This document shows, one piece after another, positions 22,590 to 32,069 of a stretch of 64,000 bases of DNA. A program made the translations under genes and the position numbers. The stretch comes from Aplectana chamaeleonis (Eukaryota > Nematoda > Chromadorea > Rhabditida > Cosmocercidae). Below the pieces are notes generated by a model, which was not told the DNA's origin, searched no databases, and was given only the letters and a program-made list of their open reading frames with translations. The stretch lies in contig JAPDOI010000957.1 of assembly GCA_029168955.1 (NCBI GenBank), positions 124,001-188,000 of the forward strand, in the 5' to 3' direction. How positions within the stretch are numbered: the stretch's first letter is position 1; each line of letters begins with the position of its first letter.

Positions 22590-22868
22590 GGGGTCGCATG
22601 CCCGTACGCGGCGGGTTAGGTTGGGGTTGGACAGGGTTTAGGGCGTCGGCGCGTTTGATAATGGCTCTGCGAGTGCTGCAGATAATCAATAATTGGTGTC
22701 TCAGCGGGATTTCGGCTGCCCCGCCCTTCTAGGTAAGGTTGGCGAGGGAACGATTTTTCAGCGCTGCCCCAACCCCTTTTCAGCCCTCGCGCTGCGATCA
22801 TCAAGCGCGCCTACACCCGAACCCTGCCCGACCCCAACCTAACCCGACGCGTACGTGCATGCCGCCCC
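22590..22868. repeat. MITE with inverted ends of about 55 bp
   Basis: GCGGGTTAGGTTGGGGTTGG near 22610 faces CCGACCCCAACCTAACCCGA near 22830, and the outer bases GGGGTCGCATGCCCGTACGC face the inverse at 22868. About 280 bp with no coding frame. A perfect 11-bp hairpin (GTTTGCGAACG) lies outside it at 23026-23051. Confidence 0.8.
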
Positions 22869-23059
22869 AGCGCTGGGATTCATGAACCCATTGGATCCCG
22901 GTAGGGTTTGGTTTGGTTTGGTTAGCTGCCCCAGCTGGGACGAAACCGAACCGAACCACCACCTCGGAGGTGTGGGACCCAGGCGTAGCCCAGTGCTTAC
23001 CAAACCTAGCGATGATGAATCGCTGGTTTGCGAACGTTTCCGTTCGCAAACAAGCTCAG

Positions 23060-24525
23060 ATGAGGGCTCCGTGATAAGCCTCACCTGCGTGCGTGAGCGT
23101 CGCGTTTTCTGCCTCCATGGTATACTATCGGAACACTCAAGGGGGGTAAGATCGACGATAGGGCGCTGTTGAGGCCCGTACGGGATTACGGACGTGTGAT
23201 GAGATGCTTCCGATTCTAACGCTGATAAGAACAGCTTGTAGGGATGGTCCATGGTTAGGAGCACGTGAAATTCAGACGCATCGATTACATATGCGGCGGT
23301 ACCCTGACGCCCGTCACTGCTCTTCAGCCACTATTCTTCAGTCATTTTTTTAGAAGGGAATATTGTACTGTAGGAATAGATTTTCAGCGGAATTGAAGAG
23401 AGCGAGGTAGGTGGCTTAGATATTTTCTTTTTCATACTTCGACTGGCAAATATTCTGATTTCAATTATTGAGGCTTTGATCACTATAATTATTTTATGTG
23501 GGTTTATAACAGCTTGCCTTTGGTGGAGTAATTTCATTTTAATTTTGGTAATATAATTTTCACTCTTAATTTTTTCCTTTTGGTGAATACTTGTTCTTGA
23601 ATTCCCTTTTTGAGATTAAGTTTTTATTTGCCATAGTAATGCAGAAAGGGAGGAATATGTATGAGGTTATTGATTAAATAGAGTCAGCTGTTTTCTCTCT
23701 GAAGTTGTTAGAGGTGAACAACGTGTTCAAAATCTCATAACGAAATTTTACGATATGAATCCTATGTACATAGAATCGCCTAAAAAAATATTTCAATAAA
23801 ACTCCCATAAAAAATTCGTTCAAGATAGAAATTAAAAATTGAAGACAGAGATGCTCATGCGAAATCAGAATGTTGGAAAACCTTACGAAGTAATTATAAT
23901 GATCAAAGACAATAAGTGAGAAAACCACATGAACATTCAACAATTGATATATGAAAAAGAAAATTAAGTTTAAACAAGCCACTCACCAAACATTTCCCAA
24001 AGGGAAGGCTGGGGGATGCTGAGGGAATCGTGGGGGAATTTGATTGATACGAAACAATGCTATGCATTGCATTGCTATCACTGGCACAGCTGATAACGTT
24101 TCTATGGTGAACGTCAGACTGTTCCCTCGCCGCGCGCGGTATCATCCCTGCCGCTTCCCCCGAGATCCCCCCGCCATTCCCTTGGAGCATACCACCCCAG
24201 GGGGACTTAGAGGGCAGGGCGGTGCTTGTTCTGCCCAGTGTCCCATGTCTGGCACATGTGGAACTCTGAATCGGAGTGAGGATATTGTGTGAAGACTTTC
24301 TGTCATCGATCAGCTTCCAGGGGGACTTAGGGCGTAGTGTTTACGAGTCAGGCAAGGTCCGCACGAGAAAGTGAAATTTGAAAATTTCATCGATGTGCAG
24401 CTGCATTTGAAGCTGTTTTTCTCCATTCTTTTTCCTTTTTTACTATTCTTTTGTGGGTTTTCTTTATTCTCTGTGCATTTTAATGTTTTCCTCCCAGTTT
24501 TTGTGTAGCTATCACAAGGGAAGAA
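23060..24525. other. Mostly AT-rich, no supported gene
   Basis: From 23330 to 24000 the DNA is AT-rich with chance frames. A GC-rich patch at about 24110-24215 shares CCACCCCAGGGGGACTTAG-like words with 26620-26700 and with repeat Y. This could be intron or intergenic DNA upstream of the exons at 24870. Confidence 0.4.
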
Positions 24526-24529
24526 TGCA

Positions 24530-24795
24530 AACCCAATTAGTCAAAAATCGGCCCAAACATTATCAAGGGGGGTTATTTTTGACGCTGAACACGATTATGA
24601 GGTCAGCTTACAGATTTTCAAGGGACCAGTGCGCGTTTTGCAAGCTGCAAAAAGCGGAAACATCTCTCGTTTTGAGCTTGTAACATCTTAGAATAGGTAG
24701 TTTGGGGTGGAATACCGCGCCTTTTTAATATGGATACCCAAGACAATTCAACAAAACAATCCGTTTTTCCAGATGCCCCCTACGCTGTGTATTTT
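24530..24795. repeat. Dispersed repeat R, copy 1
   Basis: It carries GGGGGGTTATTTTTGACGCT, GAACACGATTATGAGG and GCTTGTAACATCTTAGAA. A parallel copy with the same order lies at 30100-30350. Shorter relatives with GGTTATTTGGGGCGCTGA-type words flank the 42-bp arrays at 48600-48850 and 51190-51440. Confidence 0.7.
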
Positions 24796-24869
24796 TCTCT
24801 AGTTAGGCGGGTAGGGAGCAATCTCCGGCTCATTTGGGAGCGTCAAAACTAGCAATTTAGTATTTCCAG

Positions 24870-25255
24870 CCTGTTCTGTCGATATAGAGAGAATCCCTTT
24901 GTTGGATTTGGAGGTGAGGGGAGATCGATCCAGGGCATTAGAAGCTCTACAGAACTTCTTCATGTACAGAGAATTAGAGGTGTGTGCCATTTATGTTAAT
25001 TTCTCTGTAATTCATACAATTCGGTCCAAAATAAACCCACTTCTATAACTTTGATACAGTCAAGTGTACTTTTTCAGGGCGGAAGTGAGACAGTACCACG
25101 TGAAAGGGGAGCAGCTGGTTGCCAGACCGGTAGGTGCCTAACTCGCTTTTTTCCTCTGAAAAGCAACTATAAATCAAAAATTTCAGAAACGCAAAAGGAT
25201 GGTGAACGAAAACTCGAGCCAGGCTGCTGAGGACGCTTTTTCGGGCGAGGTGTGA
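24870..25255 (+). CDS. Putative host gene, last three exons, product unknown
   Basis: Exons 24870-24981, 25078-25129 and 25187-25255 join in one frame. Acceptors are TATTTCCAG, ACTTTTTCAG and AATTTCAG; donors are GTGTGC and GTAGGT. The protein reads IPLLDLEVRGDRSRALEALQ, then YRELEV across the first junction, AEVRQYHVKGEQLVARP in the middle exon and KRKRMVNENSSQAAEDAF before the TGA. Composition is charged and helical, with a basic patch (KRKR). I do not recognise the family. Two introns of about 96 and 57 nt are typical of nematodes. Upstream exons are unidentified; repeat R lies just before it, presumably in an intron. Relation to the exons at 21236-21730 is possible but unproven. Confidence 0.55.
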
Positions 25256-25572
25256 AGCTAGCGTCGCCTGATTGCAATTTTTCCCACGGTGGTGGCGATC
25301 ACGATTTTATATGCTGTCTTTCCATTCTTTGGTCTTGGACTTCATCTTGTTATTGTGAAGCTCATTCTCATCTCATCAACCGGTCTCAAAGACATGTAAT
25401 ATTATCATTGCCATATTAGCCATACATTGCCATAGCTATTGTAGTGAGTCTCCACTTTTAATCTGAAGTGATGTTATTGTGAGAGGAGTATGTTTGAAGA
25501 GCCTGTTATATTTGTTGATAAACGAGTAGTTGATCAACTATCGTGAGTAGTAAATTTGAAAAAGCGCTAATA

Positions 25573-26382
25573 GGGTGTCTCAAGCCCCATTCATAGCTGG
25601 TCGCTTCGACTTGAAGTCGAAGCGATCAACGATACAGCCGCGATCTGAAATCGCTCCGTGCCGCGATCTAAAATCGCTCCGTGCCGCGACTTCAAATCGC
25701 TTCGTCCAACGATTTCAAATCGCTCGGGCGGGCGCAATTTCGCTTGAATTAGACGGACAATTGCGGACCAAGCCACGGGAATAAAAAGAAAGCTTTTTTT
25801 TCTCGGCATTCCTACTTATTTTTCACATTGTTGCCCTTACCTCCTAGATTAAAGAGTTTTGCAGTTTTCAAACAAAAAAATGGTCCAAAAAGACGACTAG
25901 GTGGAATTTGCTTGAACAGCAACGTAAAACTAAAGCTAAAATTCCTAGTTTCTCGAAGCCGGCATGAAATGTAATTTTTCGGTAGCCTCATTACATTTTC
26001 TTATCTCTGTCATCGTAAATGTAGGATAATCACTAGTTTTCCCTTTCGCATGCCGTATTTTATACGCTAGAACTGTGACGTCTGCGATTTCGCGCCACAT
26101 ACGCAAGGTTGTGAAGAAAGATTGCGGATTAGTCGCTTCGACTAGACGAATCGCTTCCATCATGGAAGCGACGCGATTAGTCGAAGCGACCTAACAAAAT
26201 CAAGCAGGTCGCTTCGACCAGCTATGAAATATCCCAGTCGCTCGGCGATCGCGACTGAAACTGCAAATTGTTCCAAACCGTCGCGACTCAGCACAAGATC
26301 TGTTGGCGCGATGGGTTTCGTAACTGTTCGCAGTGCCGCGACTAATCGAAGCGACCTGCTATGAATGAGCCTTCATACTCAG
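25573..26382. repeat. MITE rich in TCGCTTCGA, with a 23-bp array
   Basis: CATTCATAGCTGGTCGCTTC near 25588 faces GAAGCGACCTGCTATGAATG ending at 26367. A second inverse of the same end (GACCAGCTATGAAA) sits at 26217, and an internal palindrome at 26130-26200 (CGCTTCCATCATGGAAGCG) suggests a duplication or nested copy. At 25637-25730 a 23-bp unit (CCGCGATCTGAAATCGCTCC) repeats four times. Confidence 0.75.
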
Positions 26383-26389
26383 ACCTGGC

Positions 26390-27900
26390 TTAATACCGTA
26401 AGGCCGCAGGGCTAATAGTGCAGAGTTGGGTGGTACCGAGGCTAATGACTGTTCAGAAAGGCATCAGGCGGTTATTTGGCCAATGTTTATCCCGCGATTC
26501 AGCAGCGGGATCCCCGATGTGTTCTGCAAGGATTCCATATCCGCTGTGAAAATTTTGCTGGTTCCACAGTTCCCTCATTTCGCTGTTCCATCTATCCTCA
26601 CTTTAGTTGCATAATGAGGGGACTTAAACGTCGATTTCAGGGGAACTTGGGGCGATGTTGGTCGGGGAGTAGTGTAGTATTCGACAAGTCCCCCTGGAAT
26701 CTGAGAGATAGCGAACAACCGACTGTTTGTAACACCCAGGGAAGCGACACGAAGCGACAGAAAATGCAACAGTTCATCGGTTATAAACATGTACCCTCTA
26801 TAAAACGTCGAAATTCACATCACTCGAGGCGCGAGCGGCGCGCGCGACGCCTCGACCTCCGTCTGCCCTACGCTCTCTCACTGTCTCTAACCTCCGCTCC
26901 ACCCCAGCACGCGTAGGAACCAAGTGAATATCGCCGTTTTATAGCCTGTAACCATGAATAAAACATCTATATATTGACATCTAGGATGACCAGTGTTGTC
27001 ATTTCTTCTTCTGAGATCGTTCTGCTCCTTTTGCCTCGTTAGCTCCGTCCCCTCTGTCGACTTTCAGAGACTTGTGCACAGGGCAATACACTGTCTTGCT
27101 CTGATTCGACATGGAAGACATCGAATTTGTCGAACGGAAATAAACGGGTTATTGGGAAAAGGGTGGGTATGTGTAATTGATATTATGCAGTTAATATAAT
27201 GAATATTTTACTTCAACAACTGTGTTGACTAGGAAAATATGCAATTATATAACACTGCTTCATATCAATTACGATTGCTTCTTCAACCTACACGTTTGAC
27301 AAAATCGCCTCACCAAGAAGCGGCGTAATGTCTTTCGTGTAGAATCTCTAAAAGGTAGAGAATTCTGGTGCCCAATTAGCAGCCTTTATTATCGCCTTGG
27401 ATCGCCTTGGCGGGTACTCCGTTTCAGCATGAACCTGAAGTGGCCGCTGCTTGGATGATTGTGCCCGAAACTTTAATACCAGCAGATTTTCGCACAGCCT
27501 TAGGCCTTCGTGCCACTATGGTGGAAGCAACACCTTTGTTGGAACGAATATGGGCTATTAGCAAGCGGTCTCCTTCCGCTCCCCAATCGGCTGTCTCGGG
27601 AATTCAGAAATTCAACGTTGAGATTGGCCATAAGGACGGTTCCTCTGGATCCGAGAAAGTGGCACCTAACCATATATCTTATGAATATGGCCCAATTCGA
27701 AAACCCATCTTGACTTTCCCAACTGCAGTGCTCCCAAACATAGCGCTGCGAGTTTCGATTGTCTTTTGGAAACACTAGAATAAGATCGTGGTGATCTCTC
27801 TAGCGGGCCCCTTCAGCGTTCCCTCATTTTTACCCAAACTGCGCACATGATGTAGAACTGGACCTACATTCCGTGATGCACTGTGCTTAGGATTCGACGG
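26390..27900. other. Unassigned segment with one longer open frame
   Basis: A 123-codon plus-strand frame at 27407-27778 shows no recognisable domain or splice support. A GC-rich palindromic patch lies near 26825-26860 (GAGGCGCGAGCGGCGCGCG). Repeat X words occur at 27215-27310. No host exon is supported. Confidence 0.35.
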
Positions 27901-27909
27901 TCGTAATAT

Positions 27910-27943
27910 GAAAATCCCCCATCGTCGCATGATGGGGATTTTC
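27910..27943. repeat. Short strong hairpin
   Basis: GAAAATCCCCCATC is followed after seven bases by GATGGGGATTTTC, a 13-bp stem with one bulge. Its role is unknown. Confidence 0.7.
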
Positions 27944-28264
27944 TCGTGGTTCGTACATTTCTTACTGTGCCCTTCGTATGGAGGACGGCAAATTTAAGAG
28001 TGTTAATCTTTAAAAAAACTGAGGCCGGAAAGGAACTCCGCCAGAAAAAAAACGACAATTTCTTTTGGTCAAGGCCCAGCTATGAAGATCTCTGATTGAT
28101 ATTCCGCGGTTCATATGATAAACCTGCTTGGGCAACTTTGTCACCTAGCAAACATAACATTATGTACCACTGCTAAATATCACTTCTTCCATTACAATTG
28201 TTTCTTCAACCGATGCCAACCGATGCGTTTGATGAATTGGCCAGCCTCAAATGTTTCCTTCCCT

Positions 28265-28450
28265 ACCTCCTCGCAGTATCTCAGACACTCGTGGCGTCCA
28301 ACGGGTGGTTGACACGTCACCCTTGTGGCTTACCGGTTGCTGGGTGGTTTGACTGCAAGGGGCGGATCGACTGTCTGTCGACAGTGATGTGTCCGATCGA
28401 CTGTCTGTCGACCGAGGTCCACAGACAGTCGACCACCCATTGGCCGTTAG
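28265..28450. repeat. Repeat sharing a 26-bp word with 31985-32020
   Basis: ATCTCAGACACTCGTGGCGT followed by CCAACG is present here and, inverted, near 32010. Downstream the unit GATCGACTGTCTGTCGAC occurs twice, with an inverse CAGACAGTCGACC. It is probably a diverged inverted copy of the 31665-32060 region. Confidence 0.65.
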
Positions 28451-28589
28451 CATGGGATGACGCCACTTCTTCGTTTTCTCACCTTTGTGCGCGTATTGAC
28501 GTGCAAAACTTCTGACCCCCGGACCCGCTGCCCCGCCAACTGTTTGGCGCCGAAGTTTTCGTTTCGGTTGTCCTCCTGATTCTGAGGGA

Positions 28590-29145
28590 TTAATTTCCCA
28601 TTTCTTCCACGTCCGTTTTGAAATTTTTAAGTTTTCAATTCCTTTCTATATCCTCGTTATTCAAACATGAAGCTTTTCTTTCATTTATTAATTCGGTGAA
28701 GTATTTCTCATTTTCGTTGATTTGTTGTTTGGAAGAAATTTCCGATCCTTTCCATGACCTTTTTGAATTTTTGGAAATTCCGAATCTTGCCTTATACTGA
28801 CTCGAATTCGAAGCGGAGAGTTTTTTTTATTTCTTGATTCGGAGTCTGAAATTTAATTTTGTTTTTTGATGGAAAATTTCCGATTTCCCATTTTTTTTGC
28901 ACGTCCTCTTTGAATTTTGGAGTTTCCGATTCTTTCCATATCCCGACTCGATATCGAAACAAGAACTTTTTTCGTTTCTTGATTTGGCGTCGAAATTTTA
29001 ATTTTGGTTGATTTCTGGATCTTGAAATAAACTTTCCGATTTCTTCCATGTCCTCTCTGATTGCTGGGATTTTCTATTTCTTTACCACATCCTGACTCGA
29101 TACGAAAGCAGAAAATTTTTCCTTTTTTTATTCGGCGTCCTATCT
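28590..29145. repeat. Tandem repeat of about 150 bp, nearly four units
   Basis: Units start near 28598, 28749, 28892 and 29045. Each has a TTCCACGTCC-type start, a TTTCCATATCCTGACTCGA-like middle and a TTTCTTGATTCGG-like end. Divergence between units is high. It lies just upstream of the two-exon frame at 29397. Confidence 0.7.
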
Positions 29146-29396
29146 AAATATCTAAAGCGCACCCTGTAGTAGTGAGTGAATGAAGTGTATGTGAATAGAG
29201 GGGTGTAATTGCTTCTCCCTTTCTTTGATTAATTGTTTTTCATTCATATTTTTCTCGTTAGTGGTCACAGTATATGACAGTCAACTCGTAACATCAAATA
29301 ATCAGAAGAAATTATCAAAAATTTAAAAAATCATTTTGAAAATTTGAAAATTTTGCTCTTTGAATATATTCGAAAAAGCGAAGTTCGAGAATTTAG

Positions 29397-29824
29397 GCGG
29401 TTTTGATCAAGTACACTTGATCTGCCACAAGTTTCCGGGATATTTAGATGATCAACGAATTCATGAGTCTCCGGCCATTTTTTCACATTTGGCGATTGTG
29501 TATTCTCCGCTTGCCCCAGTCTTTCATATCATTACCATGGAAGTGGTGCGCTTATTGAAGCTAAATCATGAATTTCAAGAGTGGTATGTGCTTTACAGAA
29601 AACAGTCGCTACGCGTCTATGATTGGTTTCTATGGTGTGTACAAAAATCAGGCACTGGGCGACCAACAGGACAAGCTAGTCTACTAGACATCGCTGCTGA
29701 AAAGAGCAATCGGGTGAGCCTTGTAAGCCAAAGTAATTTCTGAAATTTGCAGGAAAGACGTTTCCGGATACAGTTTCGAAGACGACTACGCTTCTCTGAT
29801 GGCTTCATACGAACGCTCTTCTGA
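29397..29824 (+). CDS. Putative two-exon gene end, product unknown
   Basis: Exon 29397-29713 and exon 29753-29824 are joined across a 39-nt intron with GTGAGC and TTTGCAG borders, in phase, ending at TGA 29822-29824. The first exon begins after a GAATTTAG acceptor-like site. The protein has FDQVHLICHKFPGYLDDQRI, then HEFQEWYVLYRKQSLRVYDW and GTGRPTGQASLLDIAAEKSN, and ends in a strongly basic tail (FRIQFRRRLRF). The composition is protein-like and hydrophobic stretches are short. No family is recognised. The intron is near the lower size limit for nematodes. The 5' exons are missing. Confidence 0.45.
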
Positions 29825-30099
29825 GATCTCGTCTTCCTTGAGGCTTGTATATTTTCACTCACGAAAAATGTATCTCGAAAGCAGCGGTTTTCCCTCGAAA
29901 TTTCTCCCGGTTGGGAAGCTTTGAACGAAATTAGCCGAGAAATTTGGAAAATCGACTAATAAACCACAGATTCGTGATCGACGCCCCAAAAAAACCCTTG
30001 GGAGAATTTTAAGTCAAATCTGGAACATTTTCTAAATCGCTCCCAGAGCCCTCTAATCGGTATAAATATTCGCCCAACCGAAAGTCCTAAACGCTGTAA

Positions 30100-30350
30100 G
30101 CCTGGACAAAGTATGGAAAATGCGCCTTCACCTAAAATTTGCTCAGGGGGGTAGCTTTGGACGCTGAACACATTTATGAGGCCCGTTTCCAGATTTTCGA
30201 AAAAATAGTTCTCTTTTTGGAAGGTACAAAAAGCACAAAAAACGACCTTTTTAGGCTTATAACTTCTTGGAACCGGCAGCTTGGGCGGAATACTTCGCAG
30301 TTTTACTATTGACCCACTAGAGAAACTAACGATACTAGTCGTTTTGGCAG
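30100..30350. repeat. Dispersed repeat R, copy 2
   Basis: It parallels 24530-24795 in order: CAGGGGGGTAGCTTTGGACG, GAACACATTTATGAGGCC, CAGATTTTCGAAAAAATAG, GCTTATAACTTCTTGG and a T-rich end. The two are clearly homologous but diverged; no terminal repeats are visible. Confidence 0.7.
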
Positions 30351-30399
30351 ATGTGTTTACCACTCTAAACACTTCCCTTTTTAGCAAATTTTAAAATGT

Positions 30400-30515
30400 G
30401 CGCTGCGTGTGGGTGGTGTGGGTGTGGGTGTGGGTATGGGTGGGTGGTGTGGGTGGTGTGGGTGGTGTGGGTGTGGGTGGTGTGGGTGTGGGTGGTGTGG
30501 GTGTGGGTGCGATTG
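30400..30515. repeat. GTGGGT minisatellite
   Basis: GTGTGGGTGGTGTGGG-type units run for about 115 bp. The adjoining 30527-30602 is a fragment of MITE family A in inverse orientation (GGGGTTAGAGTGTGCC, compare GGCACAGTCCAACCTC at 3779), so the microsatellite seems to have expanded at a truncated MITE. Confidence 0.9.
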
Positions 30516-30914
30516 TGAAGACATCATTATGATCAGCGTGGAATTTTCCCCAAGATGAGCAGAAAAACGAAAAATCGATGTCGGGGTTAGAGTGTGCCCT
30601 CAAGGCCCAATCAATAGATATTTGCATTTATGTGAATAAACATGTAGCATTTCTGATGAAGTAAGTCAGTCGATCAAAAAATAACCTGGAAAAAGTTTTC
30701 GAAGTTTTTGGCTCATTTCAATATAGCACCACAAATGGACTGAACTGAGGCTTTCATAAAGCAGTAATATATTTTTGCCGGTACAATGTGCACGTTAGGT
30801 CCTATTTCTTGTTATTTCGTTTTTTGGAAACTACTCGGTAATATCGTTCATCATCCGTCATAATGTTGTCTTGTTATCTCATATTTGGGTATTGACAGTC
30901 GTTATTTGAGATCA

Positions 30915-31236
30915 GGGGTCGTATTCGCCATCAACCCGCTGGGGAGTCGAAGGGTAGATGAGGTGAAATTTCAGTACAAAGTGCGCGCTCCACGGCCACC
31001 CCTCGCCTCCCTTGGCTTCCCTCGCGACCGATGGAATTTTTCGATTAGCATAGCTGAAGAATGGCCGCTTCGCGATGGAATCTTTATTTTTTCGCAGTGA
31101 TATCGATACGTAACACAGTTTACATTTCCATCTTACATGGTGTAAGATGGGTTGATATGCTCCTCTACCACGCGCGGTATCATCCCTTCCGCTTCCCTTC
31201 GACTACCCTCGGCGGGTTGTTGGCGAATACGACCCC
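30915..31236. repeat. MITE with GGGGTCGTATTCGCC ends
   Basis: GGGGTCGTATTCGCCATCAA faces TTGTTGGCGAATACGACCCC, and CGAAGGG / CCCTTCG continue the arms for about 40 bp. The interior contains the GCGCGCTCCACGGCCACCCC words of repeat Y. Confidence 0.8.
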
Positions 31237-31320
31237 AGGAGTTCTTATCCTACCCTCAATCTAAATTGTTAAAATGTTGATCAACGATTAGGATAAAATT
31301 TCGTTACTGTAAGTATTTTA

Positions 31321-31599
31321 CAGTACTTCTCTGGGTCGAATTCCGGTCCGCAATCGCGTCTCGACACGCTTTGCGGCCGCGCGCATTCGAGTCGGAAGAG
31401 TTTCCAGCGCCGCAGCCGCCGATCTGTTGACTCTAGGTGGGTTTTAGAAACTGGAAAGTAAACAAAATAGAAGAAAACTGTATAGAAAAGCCATATCGAG
31501 TCGGCTTTGGCGCTGGAAACTCGACTGACTCCAGTGCGTGCGGCCGCAATGCGTGTTGAGACGCAATTGCGGGCCGGAATTTGGCCCAGATAAGCACTG
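31321..31599. repeat. Mariner-type MITE, 279 bp, TA-flanked
   Basis: The ends are CAGTACTTCTCTGGG and the inverse CCCAGATAAGCACTG, flanked by TA at 31319-31320 and 31600-31601. Arms of about 90 bp continue through TTTGCGGCCGCGCGCATTCG and its inverse. CAGT ends plus TA duplications fit a Tc1/mariner-mobilised MITE. Confidence 0.85.
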
Positions 31600-31664
31600 T
31601 ACCAGCATTTGAAAGATTTTCGCCGCAACGCGACGAATTTGAAGAGCCAGCGGCATTCATCTTC

Positions 31665-31925
31665 GAGGTCTACAGGTGTCCAACTGCCGGTCGACAGGTA
31701 TCCATCTACCGGTGGACAAACATCTAAGAAACGGTCGACAGGTATGCCATAAACGGTCCGCAGGTATCTAACTACCGGTCGACAGGTATCCAACTACCGG
31801 TCGACAGGTATCCAACTAACGGTCGACTAGAGTTCAACTACCGGTCGTCGGGTGGTCGACGGACAACTCAAGGGGAGCAACGGACAACTTGAGGGGGGTG
31901 ACAGGCAACTCTAGGGGAGCAGTCC
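31665..31925. repeat. 22-bp then 21-bp minisatellites
   Basis: GGTCGACAGGTATCCAACTA recurs with starts at 31690, 31712, 31734, 31756, 31778, 31800 and 31822 (22-bp period). Immediately after, GGACAACTCAAGGGGAGCAA recurs three times at about 21 bp (31861, 31882, 31902). GTCGAC is frequent in the first array. Confidence 0.9.
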
Positions 31926-32069
31926 CGCCCCTTTTCAGCGGTCGTGGGGAAGCACGCTGTGAGGTGATTGCTTGTCGACCCCGCGTTGGACGCCACGAGT
32001 GTCTGAGATGCCGAGGTGGGACCCACGTGAGAACTGGAAACCACAACCATGGTTCTGAGTAGAAATGAC

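Noticed and set aside
23026..23051. Perfect 11-bp hairpin GTTTGCGAACG
   Set aside because: Too short and isolated to call a terminator or element; recorded with the neighbouring MITE.
30391..30627. Thr/Pro-rich minus-strand frame
   Set aside because: It is the GTGGGT minisatellite in translation plus a MITE fragment.
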